A stretch of 64,000 nucleotides of DNA from contig NC_012881.1 of assembly GCF_000023445.1 (NCBI RefSeq), forward strand, positions 2,175,501 to 2,239,500. The letters run 5' to 3'. A program made the translations under genes and the position numbers. Of the stretch, positions 34,268 to 43,538 are shown piece after piece. Source of the DNA: Maridesulfovibrio salexigens DSM 2638 (GTDB taxonomy: Bacteria; Desulfobacterota; Desulfovibrionia; Desulfovibrionales; Desulfovibrionaceae). Each line of letters starts with the position of its first letter. The stretch's first letter is position 1. A model generated the notes under the pieces. That model was given only the letters and a program-made list of their open reading frames with translations. It did no database searches and was not told where the DNA came from.

Positions 34268-35650
34268 ATGAAAAAACTTGCTATTCTTGCAGTACTGGCA
34301 TGCATGGTCTTCGGCTTTGCTGCTTCTGCATCTGCAGTAGATCTGGACGCTAAAGGTCAGTTCCAGTTCCAGATGAACTTCATGGACAACCCTGACTTTC
34401 TGTCCAACAAAGACGGCGGCACCAACGAAGATGATCTGAACTTCTGGTTCCGTGCTCGTACTGAATTCCGTTTCATCGCAAACGAAAACCTCTGGGCAGT
34501 TCTGTACACTGAGTACAAGAACCGCGTAGGTAATGGTCACACCAACGAACAGTCCGGTGACACAGGCCTGTACGTAAAACGTGCTTACATGCAGTACCGC
34601 TACCCCGGCACCGAAGTCCTGACTTCTGCTGGTATCATGTCCATCAACCTGCCTGGCGCAGTAACCGGTTCCATGGTTCTCGGTGATGCTGACCGTGGCG
34701 CATTCATGGTTGAAACCCCCATCACTGACGAAATCGCTATTGCTGGTGCTTTCATCCGTTACACTGATACTCTTGAGAATGACCCCACTGATGCTACCTC
34801 CAAAGACGAACTGGATATCTTCTACGCAGCAATGCCCATTACTCTTGACGGTATTTCTGCAACCCCTTACTTCGCATACGCAGTAATCGGTGAAGACACC
34901 AACACTCTTGGCAACAACGCTAACTTCATGGCACCCACCAGCGTTGCTATGACCAAAAACGCTAACGCTTGGTGGCTCGGTACTTCCTTTAACATGGACA
35001 TGTTCGATCCCATCGTATTCGCAGCTGACGCAGTTTACGGTTCCGTAGACGGCGACGTTAAACAGAATGACCGTTCCGGTTTCCTCTTTGACGCATCTGT
35101 TGCTTACACTGGTCTCGATTTCGTACAGCCCGTTCTGAAGTTCGCTTACACCACCGGTGAAGACGACAAAACCAGCAACGGCTCTGAGCGTCTGCCCATC
35201 GTTGCTGAAGACTTCGATCTCGGCACCTACTACCTCGGTGCTTCCGGTCTGACCGAAACTGACCTTGGCAAAAACCCCATCGGTTTCTGGGCTCTCGGTC
35301 TGTCTTTTGACAACATCTCTTTCTTCGAGAAACTGACCCACAAACTGGCTTTCACCTACATTCAGGGTACCAACGACAAAGACCTGATCAAGAATGCTGG
35401 CGCTGGCGTTACCAACGCTAACATCACTGCTGATGGTAACTTCCTGACCACCGAAGACCACGTTTTCGCTATCGACTTCAACACCAACTACCAGATCTAC
35501 GACGAACTGGCAGCTATCGTTGAATTCGGTTACGCTGACGTTGACCTCGACAAAGGTACCTGGGAAAACTACGGCGTAGGTAATGGTTTCCTCAACACCA
35601 AGCAGGATCCCAACTTCAAGCTTGCTCTTGGTCTCGTTTACAAGTTCTAA
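34268..35650 (+). CDS. Outer-membrane porin, Desulfovibrio type (copy 2)
   Basis: The 460-residue paralogue of the preceding porin, with a signal peptide (MKKLAILAVLACMVFGFAAS), mature start VDLDAKGQFQFQMNF and C-terminal strand LALGLVYKF. Shared strand motifs include LNFWFRARTEFRF, YAAMPITLDGISATPYFAYA and YQIYDELAAIVEFGY. Codon choice is heavily restricted (GGT, GCT, CTG, AAC), more so than copy 1, indicating very high expression. AAAAGGAAT lies close before the ATG. It has its own upstream region and terminator, so the two copies are probably regulated separately. Confidence 0.93.
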   Translation: MKKLAILAVLACMVFGFAASASAVDLDAKGQFQFQMNFMDNPDFLSNKDGGTNEDDLNFWFRARTEFRFIANENLWAVLYTEYKNRVGNGHTNEQSGDTGLYVKRAYMQYRYPGTEVLTSAGIMSINLPGAVTGSMVLGDADRGAFMVETPITDEIAIAGAFIRYTDTLENDPTDATSKDELDIFYAAMPITLDGISATPYFAYAVIGEDTNTLGNNANFMAPTSVAMTKNANAWWLGTSFNMDMFDPIVFAADAVYGSVDGDVKQNDRSGFLFDASVAYTGLDFVQPVLKFAYTTGEDDKTSNGSERLPIVAEDFDLGTYYLGASGLTETDLGKNPIGFWALGLSFDNISFFEKLTHKLAFTYIQGTNDKDLIKNAGAGVTNANITADGNFLTTEDHVFAIDFNTNYQIYDELAAIVEFGYADVDLDKGTWENYGVGNGFLNTKQDPNFKLALGLVYKF

Positions 35651-35685
35651 GAAATCTTAGAAATTTAGCATAGCCTTGACGCCGG

Positions 35686-35718
35686 GGGCCGGGAGTTCAC
35701 ACTCCCGGCCCTTTTTAT
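35686..35718 (+). terminator. Terminator of porin copy 2
   Basis: GGGCCGGGAGT pairs with ACTCCCGGCCC, followed by TTTTTATTTT. Very stable. Confidence 0.92.
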
Positions 35719-35841
35719 TTTCCTGCCTCGGGCGACCTATTCTTCTCGACTTTTGGTGCTCATTACGTTAAGGGTCAACACATCTTAAAGACATCTCTTC
35801 GTAAGAACCATACTCACCAATCACATCTTAAGGACAATTCT

Positions 35842-37146
35842 ATGCCTTGCAGAGATATTACCTATTCCGGACAGCAAGATTGGCCGGAAATCAAGAAATG
35901 GCTCGAACTCAGAGTCAACCCGGACAGTAAAGTTGACTCCATTGTCAAAGACATCCTCACGAGAGTAAAAAACGAAGGCGACGCAGCCCTCGTTGATTAC
36001 ACCAAACAGTTCGACTGCCCGGATTTCAACCATTCCATGCTCAAGGTCAGCCGCGACCAGCGCGGTCTCGCTTATGCGGAAATTGAATCCCATGACCTCG
36101 AAATCATCGAAGAGGCTATCCGCAACATTAGAAATTTTCACCGCAGACAGGTAGAAGAATCATGGTGGACCACTGGAGAAGACGGAACCATCCTCGGTCA
36201 ACTGGTACGTCCGGTTGATCGTGTCGGTTTATACGTACCCGGCGGTCAAGGTGGTGAAACACCGCTTATTTCCAGCATGATCATGAACGCCGTGCCTGCG
36301 CAGGTTGCCGGAGTAAAAGAGATCGCAGTTATCTCCCCTCCCCGCAAAGACGGAACCCTGAACCCCTATATCCTTGCCACAGCACAGGAATTGGGAATCA
36401 CTGAAATTTATGCATCAGGGTCCGCTTGGGCTATCGGGGCACTTGCTTACGGTACTGACACCATTGCCCCCTGTGATGTAATCGCTGGACCGGGTAACAT
36501 CTTTGTTGCCACCGCCAAGGGCCAGCTGGTCGGGGAAGTTGGTATCGACATGATTGCCGGTCCCAGTGAAGTAGCCATCCTTGCAGATGGCGATTCCGAT
36601 CCGGCATGGATTGCTGCAGACCTGTTGTCTCAGGCTGAACACGATCCGCTCGCTTCTTCCATTCTCGTTACTTGGGATGACGAACTGGGCGTAAAAGTTA
36701 AATACGAACTCAAAAAACAGGCCGATCTTCTCCCTCGTGGCGAAATCGCCCTTAAATCCCTTGAAGACTGGGGCGCAATCGTAAAAGTTCCCGACCTTGA
36801 AACCGGTATTGATTTCGTAAACCGCATGGCTCCCGAGCACTTGGAACTTGCATTTGAAGAACCCTGGAGTGCAATCGGACAGATCAAACACGCCGGAGCT
36901 ATCTTCATGGGCCACTTTACTCCAGAGCCCGTAGGTGACTACTTCGCAGGTCCCAACCATGTACTGCCCACTGTCGGAACTGCCAGATTTTCATCTGCAC
37001 TCTCAGTGGAAACATTTACTAAAAAGACAAGTCTGATCTATACTGATCAGAATTACATTAACCGCCACGGCGGTAAAATTGCTAGACTGGCAAGGCTCGA
37101 AGGACTCGAGGCGCACGCCCGTTCTGTTGAAACCAGATTAAAATAA
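35842..37146 (+). CDS. hisD: Histidinol dehydrogenase
   Basis: HisD carries out the last two steps of histidine synthesis, oxidising L-histidinol to histidine with 2 NAD+. The 434 residues are normal. Zinc- and substrate-site segments are recognisable: VPGGQGGETPLISSMIMNA near 132, DMIAGPSEVAILAD near 234, LLSQAEHDPLASS near 258 and MAPEHLEL near 330. The catalytic Glu-His pair is in the last motif and C-terminal GPNHVLPT follows. It is separated from other his genes and heads a cluster with purC (12-base gap) and fabI. Confidence 0.97.
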   Translation: MPCRDITYSGQQDWPEIKKWLELRVNPDSKVDSIVKDILTRVKNEGDAALVDYTKQFDCPDFNHSMLKVSRDQRGLAYAEIESHDLEIIEEAIRNIRNFHRRQVEESWWTTGEDGTILGQLVRPVDRVGLYVPGGQGGETPLISSMIMNAVPAQVAGVKEIAVISPPRKDGTLNPYILATAQELGITEIYASGSAWAIGALAYGTDTIAPCDVIAGPGNIFVATAKGQLVGEVGIDMIAGPSEVAILADGDSDPAWIAADLLSQAEHDPLASSILVTWDDELGVKVKYELKKQADLLPRGEIALKSLEDWGAIVKVPDLETGIDFVNRMAPEHLELAFEEPWSAIGQIKHAGAIFMGHFTPEPVGDYFAGPNHVLPTVGTARFSSALSVETFTKKTSLIYTDQNYINRHGGKIARLARLEGLEAHARSVETRLK

Positions 37147-37158
37147 GAGGATACGCGG

Positions 37159-38058
37159 ATGTCCAAGCATGTAGTTGAAACTGATATTAAGGAACTGAAA
37201 CTTCTTTCACGCGGAAAGGTTCGTGACATATACGAAGTGGATGATGACAAGCTTCTGCTGGTTACCACCGACAGAATCTCCGCTTACGATGTCATCATGC
37301 CCAACCCCATTGATGACAAGGGCAAGATCCTGAACCAGATCACTCTTTTCTGGATGGACATGTTCAAAGACATCATTCCCAACCACCTGATCGCTTCCAA
37401 AGTGGATGACTATCCTGAAGTTCTCCACAAATACCGTGACCAGCTGGAAGGACGCTCCGTACTGGTAAAAAAAGCCAAGCCTTTGCCCATCGAGTGCATT
37501 GTACGCGGTTACATCACCGGGTCCGGCTGGAAAGACTACCAGAAAACCGGCGAAGTCTGCGGACACAAGCTGCCCGAAGGTCTCAAAGAATCCGAAATGC
37601 TGGAACAGCCCCTGTTCACCCCCTCAACTAAGGCGGAACTGGGTGAGCATGATGAGAACATTTCCGTTGAAAAAGCTACTGAAATGCTCGGCAAAGAGCT
37701 TTTTGATAAAGTTCAGGAAGCCACTCTTTCCATCTACAAACGTGGCCGCGACTACGCACGTGAAAAGGGAATCATCATTGCTGACACTAAATTTGAATTC
37801 GGTATCTATGATGGTGAGTTAATCATCATTGATGAAGTATTGACTCCGGATTCCTCCCGCTTCTGGCCTGTCGAAGGCTATGAAGCAGGCAAATCCCAGC
37901 CTAGTTTTGACAAACAGTTCCTTCGTGACTGGCTGACAGAAATTAATTTCAATAAACAGCCTCCGGCTCCCGAAGTACCCGAAGAAATCGCCACCAAAAC
38001 TCGCGATAAGTACATGGAAGCGTTCACCCTCTTGACTGAAAGCGAACTTGACGCTTAA
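37159..38058 (+). CDS. purC: SAICAR synthetase
   Basis: PurC ligates aspartate to CAIR in purine biosynthesis. At 299 residues it is the longer form of the family, like yeast Ade1. Motifs are [20 protein letters not shown] near the N-terminus, [28 protein letters not shown] near 113 and [15 protein letters not shown] near 222. AGGATACGCGG precedes the ATG. It follows hisD by 12 bases; histidine and purine pathways share intermediates (AICAR), so the pairing is sensible. Confidence 0.97.
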   Translation: MSKHVVETDIKELKLLSRGKVRDIYEVDDDKLLLVTTDRISAYDVIMPNPIDDKGKILNQITLFWMDMFKDIIPNHLIASKVDDYPEVLHKYRDQLEGRSVLVKKAKPLPIECIVRGYITGSGWKDYQKTGEVCGHKLPEGLKESEMLEQPLFTPSTKAELGEHDENISVEKATEMLGKELFDKVQEATLSIYKRGRDYAREKGIIIADTKFEFGIYDGELIIIDEVLTPDSSRFWPVEGYEAGKSQPSFDKQFLRDWLTEINFNKQPPAPEVPEEIATKTRDKYMEAFTLLTESELDA

Positions 38059-38096
38059 TAGCTTCTAAAAAGCAAGTATAAAATAAGGAGATATCA

Positions 38097-38861
38097 ATGC
38101 TTCTGAAAGGTAAAAAAGCACTGATTTTCGGTGTTGCTAACAAAAAAAGCATTGCTTACGGCATCGCCAAGCAGTTTAAAGAACATGGAGCTGAACTGGC
38201 TTTCAGCTACGTTAATGATGCCATCAAGAAACGTGTTGAGCCCATCAGTGAAGAGCTGGGCGGCGCATTCACCTTCCAGTGTGATGTGCAGAGCGATGAA
38301 AGTATCGCCGCTTCTGTTGCTGAAGTAAAAGAACAGTGGGGAGATTTTGATATCCTCATCCACTCTGTTGCTTTCGCCAACCGTGACGATCTCAAAAAAC
38401 GCTACATTGAAACTTCCCGCGATGGTTTCCATCTCGCAATGGACGTTTCTGCTTACTCTCTGGTCAGCCTCTGTAATGCATACGAAGATCTGATCAAGCC
38501 CGGCGGTTCCGTCATGGCTATGACCTATCTCGGCGCAAGCAGAGTCATCACCAACTACAATGTAATGGGCGTTGCAAAAGCTACTCTCGAAGCAAGCGTA
38601 CGCTACCTTGCTGTTGATCTCGGTGAAAAAGATGTCCGCATTAATGCCATCAGCGCCGGTCCCATCAAGACCCTTGCTGCGTCCGGCATCTCCAGCTTCA
38701 AAGACATTTTCAGACACATTGAAGAGCGTGCCCCGCTCAAACGCAATGTAACCACTGAAGATGTTGGTAAGACTGCAGTCTACTACGCATCCGACCTTTC
38801 CGCAGGTGTTACCGGTGAAACCCACTTCGTGGATTGCGGTTACAACATCCTCGGAATTTAA
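38097..38861 (+). CDS. fabI: Enoyl-[acyl-carrier-protein] reductase (NADH)
   Basis: FabI reduces enoyl-ACP in the last step of each fatty-acid elongation cycle. The 254-residue short-chain dehydrogenase variant has the FabI-specific nucleotide motif FGVANKKSIAYGIAKQF. The catalytic Y-x6-K is in NYNVMGVAKATLEASVRYLA, and INAISAGPIKTLAASGI is the substrate-loop region. A good AAGGAG lies before ATG. It is the last gene of the hisD-purC-fabI cluster, with a terminator after it. Confidence 0.97.
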   Translation: MLLKGKKALIFGVANKKSIAYGIAKQFKEHGAELAFSYVNDAIKKRVEPISEELGGAFTFQCDVQSDESIAASVAEVKEQWGDFDILIHSVAFANRDDLKKRYIETSRDGFHLAMDVSAYSLVSLCNAYEDLIKPGGSVMAMTYLGASRVITNYNVMGVAKATLEASVRYLAVDLGEKDVRINAISAGPIKTLAASGISSFKDIFRHIEERAPLKRNVTTEDVGKTAVYYASDLSAGVTGETHFVDCGYNILGI

Positions 38862-38887
38862 GTTCCGTCCGGATCTCGATCCCTATG

Positions 38888-38925
38888 GCCGGAAGCTTTT
38901 TTAAGCTTCCGGCTTTTTTATTTTT
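38888..38925 (+). terminator. fabI terminator
   Basis: GCCGGAAGCTT, TTTT and AAGCTTCCGGC form a perfect 11-bp stem followed by TTTTTTATTTTT. Confidence 0.92.
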
Positions 38926-38946
38926 AAGATATAGTCTCTTTCCTGC

Positions 38947-38975
38947 TTGACAGGACTGAGTGAAGGGAATAAACA
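38947..38975 (+). promoter_or_regulatory. Candidate promoter of the rpsF operon
   Basis: TTGACA (38947-38952), a 17-base spacer and TAAACA (38970-38975). Two small hairpins follow in the leader (GGGA...TCCC and GCCCTT...AAGGGC), where many bacteria have an S6:S18 autoregulatory element. I do not see its conserved CCG bulge clearly, so I do not call it. Confidence 0.55.
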
Positions 38976-39032
38976 TCCCTTTTGCCTTGCCCTTATATAG
39001 GAAAGGGCCATAGACCATAAGGAGGAGTTAAT

Positions 39033-39344
39033 ATGCTCAGAAAGTATGAAGTACTTTTGCTTTTGAGCCCTGAACTTGCGAGCGACAGCCGCAAGGAAAT
39101 CGTAGAAGGACTCATCGCAATCATCGACCGCGAAGGCGGCAAAATGGATGAGATCGACGATTGGGGTTCCCGCCAGCTGGCTTACCCTGTCCAGAACCAG
39201 ACCCGTGGATACTATGTCCGCCTCATTTTCGACGCACCCGGCCCGCTGGTTGCAGAACTCGAGCGCAACATCCGTATCACCGATGGTATCTTCAAGTTCG
39301 TAACTGTTAAACTTGATGAAACCGCTAAGGCAGAGGAGGCTTAA
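39033..39344 (+). CDS. rpsF: 30S ribosomal protein S6
   Basis: S6 pairs with S18 on the platform of the small subunit. The 103 residues show the family pattern: [15 protein letters not shown] at the N-terminus, the [19 protein letters not shown] region near 47-65 and a short acidic C-terminus. GGAGG lies before the ATG. It leads rpsF-rpsR-rplI-dnaB, a very common bacterial order. Confidence 0.98.
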   Translation: MLRKYEVLLLLSPELASDSRKEIVEGLIAIIDREGGKMDEIDDWGSRQLAYPVQNQTRGYYVRLIFDAPGPLVAELERNIRITDGIFKFVTVKLDETAKAEEA

Positions 39345-39346
39345 TC

Positions 39347-39607
39347 ATGGCATTCAAAAGAAAATTCACACCGAAAAGAAAGTTCTGCCGCTTTTGCGCG
39401 GATAAGAACCTTCCCCTCGATTATAAACGTCCTGACATTCTCAAGGACTTCGTAACCGAGCGCGGCAAAATTATTGCCCGCAGAATCACCGGTACCTGCG
39501 CTAAGCACCAGCGCCGTCTGACCACTGAAATCAAGCGTTCCAGACAGATGGCTCTCATGCACTACACTACTGTGCACAGCACCGATGTAAAGAAAAAGAG
39601 CATCTAG
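39347..39607 (+). CDS. rpsR: 30S ribosomal protein S18
   Basis: The 86-residue protein starts 2 bases after rpsF. It carries [20 protein letters not shown] (about 13-32) and [20 protein letters not shown] (about 47-66), the S18 signature. The cysteine pair CRFC plus a later C marks the zinc-type (C+) variant of S18. Confidence 0.98.
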   Translation: MAFKRKFTPKRKFCRFCADKNLPLDYKRPDILKDFVTERGKIIARRITGTCAKHQRRLTTEIKRSRQMALMHYTTVHSTDVKKKSI

Positions 39608-39616
39608 GGGGACTAC

Positions 39617-40150
39617 ATGAAACTTATTTTACGTGCCGACGTAGACGCTCTGGGTAGTCTTGGTGACATTGTTACCGTTAAAGCTGGTTATGGCCGTAAC
39701 TACCTGATTCCTCAGGGACTGGCTATGCCCGCTTCCGAAGCTAACCTCAAGCAGTTCGAGCTTGAAAAAAGAAAGCTTCAGGAAATGGCTGACAATCTCC
39801 GCACTCAGGCAGAAGGTCTCAGAGACAAACTGGCTGAAGTTGAAGTTAAAATTGAAGTTCGTGTTGGTGAAGGCGACAAACTGTACGGTTCCGTAACCGC
39901 AGTTAACATCGCTGACGCTCTCGCTGAAATGGATTTTGATATCGACCGCAGAAAAATCCTGCTGTCCGATCCTATCCGTTCCCTCGGTGAGTACGACATC
40001 GAAATTAAACTCCACCCCGAAGTTCGCGGTGAAGTTAAACTGGTTGTAGCCAAAGTTGGCGGACCGGTTGAAGAAGAGCCCGCTGAAGAGGTTGAAGCAC
40101 CCGCTGAAACCGAAGTAGCTGAAGATGCAGAAGAAGCAACTGAAGCGTAA
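39617..40150 (+). CDS. rplI: 50S ribosomal protein L9
   Basis: L9 binds 23S rRNA domain V and protrudes from the large subunit. Residues 1-50 form the N-domain (MKLILRADVDALGSLGDIVTVKAGYGRNYLIPQG, the last part being the signature). A connecting helix and C-domain follow (to about 148). At 177 residues it is longer than the usual 149; the excess is a low-complexity acidic tail (EEEPAEEVEAPAE). The tail overlaps the start of dnaB by 26 bases. Confidence 0.97.
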   Translation: MKLILRADVDALGSLGDIVTVKAGYGRNYLIPQGLAMPASEANLKQFELEKRKLQEMADNLRTQAEGLRDKLAEVEVKIEVRVGEGDKLYGSVTAVNIADALAEMDFDIDRRKILLSDPIRSLGEYDIEIKLHPEVRGEVKLVVAKVGGPVEEEPAEEVEAPAETEVAEDAEEATEA

Positions 40151-41552
40151 ATTAGGCTCAGACTACAATTCGGGCGGAGCGTCTAACGACGCTTCGTCCG
40201 ATCTTTTGCGTAAAGTCCCGCCGCACAACCTTGAAGCCGAACAGGCTGTTCTTGGCGGGGTTTTTCTAAGCAATACCATATTCAACGACCTCGTTGATAT
40301 AGTCAAATCCGACGATTTCTACTCCCCTGCTCATCAGGAAATTTTCCGGGCCTTTGAAGATCTCTATGGTCGAAATGCGCCCATCGACCTGATTACTGTC
40401 AGCGAATACCTTACAGCTAAAGACAAAATCGATTCAGTCGGCGGCCCGGTATATCTTGCAGAATTGGCAAACTCTGTTGTCAGCTCTGCTAATGCCCTGC
40501 ACCATGCTGAAATCGTAGCAGAAAAAAGCATTCAGCGCAGCCTGATTGATACTGCCGCCAACATCATCAATGAAAGCTTCGAAGCTCAGGATGTCAAAGA
40601 GCTCCTCGATCATTCCGAGCAGGCTATTTTTGACATTACTGACAATAAAAAGAACACTACCATCAAGGGCAGTAAAGCCCTCATCCAAGAAGTATTTCAA
40701 GATCTTGAAAATAGAGTTGCGCAAAAATCTCTTGTCACCGGTATAAACACCACATACCACAAATTCGATGAGATGACCGCTGGTCTCCAGAACTCTGACC
40801 TGATCATTATCGCAGGACGTCCCAGTATGGGTAAAACCGCTTTTGCCCTTAACGTAGCAATGCGGGCAGCCCTTCATTCCGGAGTTACTACTGCTGTCTT
40901 TTCGCTTGAAATGGCAATGGGACAGCTCATGACTCGTATGCTTGCCTGCCATGGCAAGGTTGATCTTTCACGCCTAAGAACCGGGCAGCTTGATGACGAA
41001 GACTGGGCCAAACTATATGATGCAGCTCAGGACTTGACAGAAGCCCCCATTTTTATTGATGATACCCCGGCTATCTCCACTATGGAACTGCGCGCACGTT
41101 GCAGGCGCTTAAAATCCCAACACAATCTTGGGCTGGTAATGGTTGATTACCTGCAGCTGATGCGTTCCAGTGCCCGTGTTGATTCGCGTGAACAGGAAAT
41201 TTCAGATATTTCAAGAACACTGAAAGCTCTTGCTAAAGAATTGAATATTCCTGTCATTGCCCTGTCACAGCTTAACCGTAAGGTTGAAGAACGTACTGAC
41301 AAACGTCCCATGATGTCTGACTTGCGTGAATCCGGTGCTATCGAACAGGATGCTGATATTATTCTTTTCCTTTACCGCGAAGATTTCTACAACAAGAAAG
41401 AAGACAAACCTATCACCAACACAGCAGAAGTTATCATCGGTAAACAGCGTAACGGTCCTACAGGCATTGTAAAACTTGCCTTCCTCGGCCCCTATACTGC
41501 TTTTGAAAACCTTGCTGCCGAACCATATCCGTCAGAATACGACGATGAATAA
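40125..41552 (+). CDS. dnaB: Replicative DNA helicase DnaB
   Basis: DnaB is the hexameric 5'-3' helicase of the replication fork. The 475 residues contain the N-terminal DnaG-interacting domain (VPPHNLEAEQAVLGGVFLSN, about 30-50) and the RecA-like ATPase. The ATPase shows Walker A IIAGRPSMGKTAFALNVAM (about 226-244), VMVDYLQLM (Walker B) and LSQLNRKVEERTDKRP. The chosen ATG at 40125 lies inside rplI; a TTG at codon 29 (LRKVPPHN) is a possible later start because no strong ribosome site precedes the ATG. Either way the helicase is complete. Confidence 0.96.
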   Translation: MQKKQLKRKLGSDYNSGGASNDASSDLLRKVPPHNLEAEQAVLGGVFLSNTIFNDLVDIVKSDDFYSPAHQEIFRAFEDLYGRNAPIDLITVSEYLTAKDKIDSVGGPVYLAELANSVVSSANALHHAEIVAEKSIQRSLIDTAANIINESFEAQDVKELLDHSEQAIFDITDNKKNTTIKGSKALIQEVFQDLENRVAQKSLVTGINTTYHKFDEMTAGLQNSDLIIIAGRPSMGKTAFALNVAMRAALHSGVTTAVFSLEMAMGQLMTRMLACHGKVDLSRLRTGQLDDEDWAKLYDAAQDLTEAPIFIDDTPAISTMELRARCRRLKSQHNLGLVMVDYLQLMRSSARVDSREQEISDISRTLKALAKELNIPVIALSQLNRKVEERTDKRPMMSDLRESGAIEQDADIILFLYREDFYNKKEDKPITNTAEVIIGKQRNGPTGIVKLAFLGPYTAFENLAAEPYPSEYDDE

Positions 41553-41605
41553 TCGGATATTATTTATGACGTGATGCACAGAAAACACTTACACGGAGAA
41601 AATTA

Positions 41606-42901
41606 ATGTATTTTCATGAAGCCGAGACCCTCGAAAGGGGTAAACTGGAAGAACTCCAAGTTCAAAGATTAAAGAAAACCATCGAACAGGCTGCCAATTC
41701 TCCGTATTATAGTGAAGTTTTCAAGAAAAACAGCATCGACCCTTCTGTCATCAAAACAGCTGATGACATAACAAAACTACCCTTTACCACTAAAGACGAT
41801 CTGCGCTCTCAGTATCCTTATGGACTGCTTACCCAGCCGCTGGATAATTTCGTGCGTCTGCACGCTTCTTCCGGTACTACCGGAACACCCACAGCTATCC
41901 TTTACACTCAAAAGGACCTTGATACCTGGGCTGACCTCATGGCCAGATCCATGTACTCAGTCGGCCTGAGAAAAAGCGACATTTTTCAAAATATGTCAGG
42001 TTACGGCCTTTTTACCGGTGGCCTTGGCATCCATTATGGTGCGGAAAGACTTGGGTGCCTCACAGTTCCTGCCGGAGCTGGTAATACCAAACGCCAGATC
42101 AAACTCATCCGTGATTTTAACGTTACCGGACTTCACATCATTCCCTCTTTTGCTCTTTATTTTGCAGCCAAAGTTCGCGAAGAAGGTTTTGATCCGGCTG
42201 AAATGCCTTGGAAAGTTGCCCTCATTGGTGCTGAACCACATACTGAGCACACTCGCCGTAAAATTGAAGAGCTTATGCACATCAAGGCATACAACTCTTA
42301 CGGCCTATCTGAAATGAACGGTCCGGGTGTAGCATTCGAATGTCTCGAGCAAAACGGCATGCATGTCTGGGAAGACTCCTATATCGCTGAAATCATCAAC
42401 CCTGAAACCGGGGAACATGTTGCTGATGGCGAAGTAGGTGAACTGGTCATGACAACACTTACCCGTGAAGGCATGCCTATCATTCGCTACCGCACCCGTG
42501 ACCTGACCCGCTTCATTCCCGGTGAGTGTAAATGCGGTCGTACCTCACGACGCATTGACCGTATCATGGGCCGCGCTGACGATATGCTCATCCTTAAGGG
42601 TGTAAACATCTACCCGATGCAGATCGAAAAAATCATCATGGGTATCCCTGAAGTTGGTCAGAACTACCTCATTGAGCTGATCAAGGAAGGTCTCATGGAT
42701 CAGATCAGGGTCAAGGTAGAGATTAAAGAAGAATACTTTATTGAAGATATGCGCGCTTTGCAGGGCATTCAGAAAAAGATTGCCGGAATGCTGCGCGATG
42801 AAATTCTCATTACTCCCAGAGTAGAGCTCGTACAGCACAACTCTATTCCCAAATCTGAAGGAAAGGCTGTACGTGTAGTTGACCTCAGGGATGAGGAATA
42901 G
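41606..42901 (+). CDS. Phenylacetate-CoA ligase family (PaaK-like)
   Basis: A 431-residue AMP-forming acyl-CoA ligase of the PaaK group. The ATP/AMP motif is LHASSGTTGTPTAILYTQ (about 90-107), followed by YNSYGLSEMNGPGVAFEC (about 231-248) and IRYRTRDLTRFI. The C-terminal domain holds GRADDMLILKGVNIYPMQIE. In anaerobes such as Desulfovibrio these enzymes activate aryl acids, for example from aromatic amino acid catabolism; indolepyruvate oxidoreductase genes often adjoin them but are absent here. The substrate is inferred only. DUF456 starts 3 bases after the stop. Confidence 0.9.
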   Translation: MYFHEAETLERGKLEELQVQRLKKTIEQAANSPYYSEVFKKNSIDPSVIKTADDITKLPFTTKDDLRSQYPYGLLTQPLDNFVRLHASSGTTGTPTAILYTQKDLDTWADLMARSMYSVGLRKSDIFQNMSGYGLFTGGLGIHYGAERLGCLTVPAGAGNTKRQIKLIRDFNVTGLHIIPSFALYFAAKVREEGFDPAEMPWKVALIGAEPHTEHTRRKIEELMHIKAYNSYGLSEMNGPGVAFECLEQNGMHVWEDSYIAEIINPETGEHVADGEVGELVMTTLTREGMPIIRYRTRDLTRFIPGECKCGRTSRRIDRIMGRADDMLILKGVNIYPMQIEKIIMGIPEVGQNYLIELIKEGLMDQIRVKVEIKEEYFIEDMRALQGIQKKIAGMLRDEILITPRVELVQHNSIPKSEGKAVRVVDLRDEE

Positions 42902-42904
42902 CGA

Positions 42905-43408
42905 ATGATTACCGCATTGGCAGTTCTGGTTATTCTGCTCATGCTCTGCTCGCTGGCATTGCATGTGTTCGGTCTACCGGCAAACTGGTTGGTTTTGGCC
43001 CTTGTTGCCGCATGGAAATTCTACCAGCCGGAAACAATGACCTGGAACTTTATCATAATTCTCGGGGTGATCGCCTTGGTGGGCGAAATCCTCGAGTTTG
43101 TCGCCCAGTATTTTGGCGGTAAAAAGTACGGCGCAACCGGACGCGGAAATATTGGCGCGTTCGTCGGCGCAATCGGTGGAGCGATCCTCGGAGCACCGTT
43201 CTTTTTCGGACTCGGTGCCCTTCCCGGTGCTCTGCTCGGATCTTTTGGCGGATGCCTCGTATTGGAACTGACCCACGGCAGAAGCTTCGACGAAGCAAAG
43301 CATTCCGCATGTGGCGCGTTCTGGGGTAAAGCATTCGGCATGGCAATTAAGATCAGCCTCGGTGTCTGGATGTTTGCCATGAGCATTCCTAAGATCTGGC
43401 CTGCTTAG
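42905..43408 (+). CDS. DUF456 membrane protein
   Basis: A 167-residue, very hydrophobic, glycine- and alanine-rich protein with about four membrane segments. The family signature runs LVGEILEFVAQYFGGKKYGA (about 58-77) and GRGNIGAFVGAIGGAILGAP (about 80-99). The family's function is unknown. It directly follows the PaaK-like gene and is followed by two palindromic repeats. Confidence 0.9.
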   Translation: MITALAVLVILLMLCSLALHVFGLPANWLVLALVAAWKFYQPETMTWNFIIILGVIALVGEILEFVAQYFGGKKYGATGRGNIGAFVGAIGGAILGAPFFFGLGALPGALLGSFGGCLVLELTHGRSFDEAKHSACGAFWGKAFGMAIKISLGVWMFAMSIPKIWPA

Positions 43409-43445
43409 AATTTTGATGCGCTTCGCGCTTTAAATAAATTGATTT

Positions 43446-43492
43446 CGCCTCCGGCGGCCAAAGGAGCTAAGCCCCTTTGGAATCCCTATTAA
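43446..43492 (-). repeat. Variant palindromic repeat, copy E
   Basis: On the minus strand it reads TAGGGATT, then CCAAAGG...CCTTTGG around GGCTTAGCT, then GCCGCCGGAGGC. It has the same ends as copies A-D but a different palindrome. It is flanked on one side by GCGCGAAGCGC. It lies about 45 bases before copy C in opposite orientation. Confidence 0.75.
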
Positions 43493-43538
43493 TGTTTGTT
43501 TTTATTTTTTAGAACAATATCTTAGCTAAACTTAAAAC

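Noticed and set aside
34244-35461. 405-codon minus-strand open frame
   Set aside because: Antisense shadow of the highly biased second porin gene.
38976-39032. S6:S18 autoregulatory leader of rpsF
   Set aside because: Small hairpins exist, but the conserved bulge sequence could not be identified, so it is not called.
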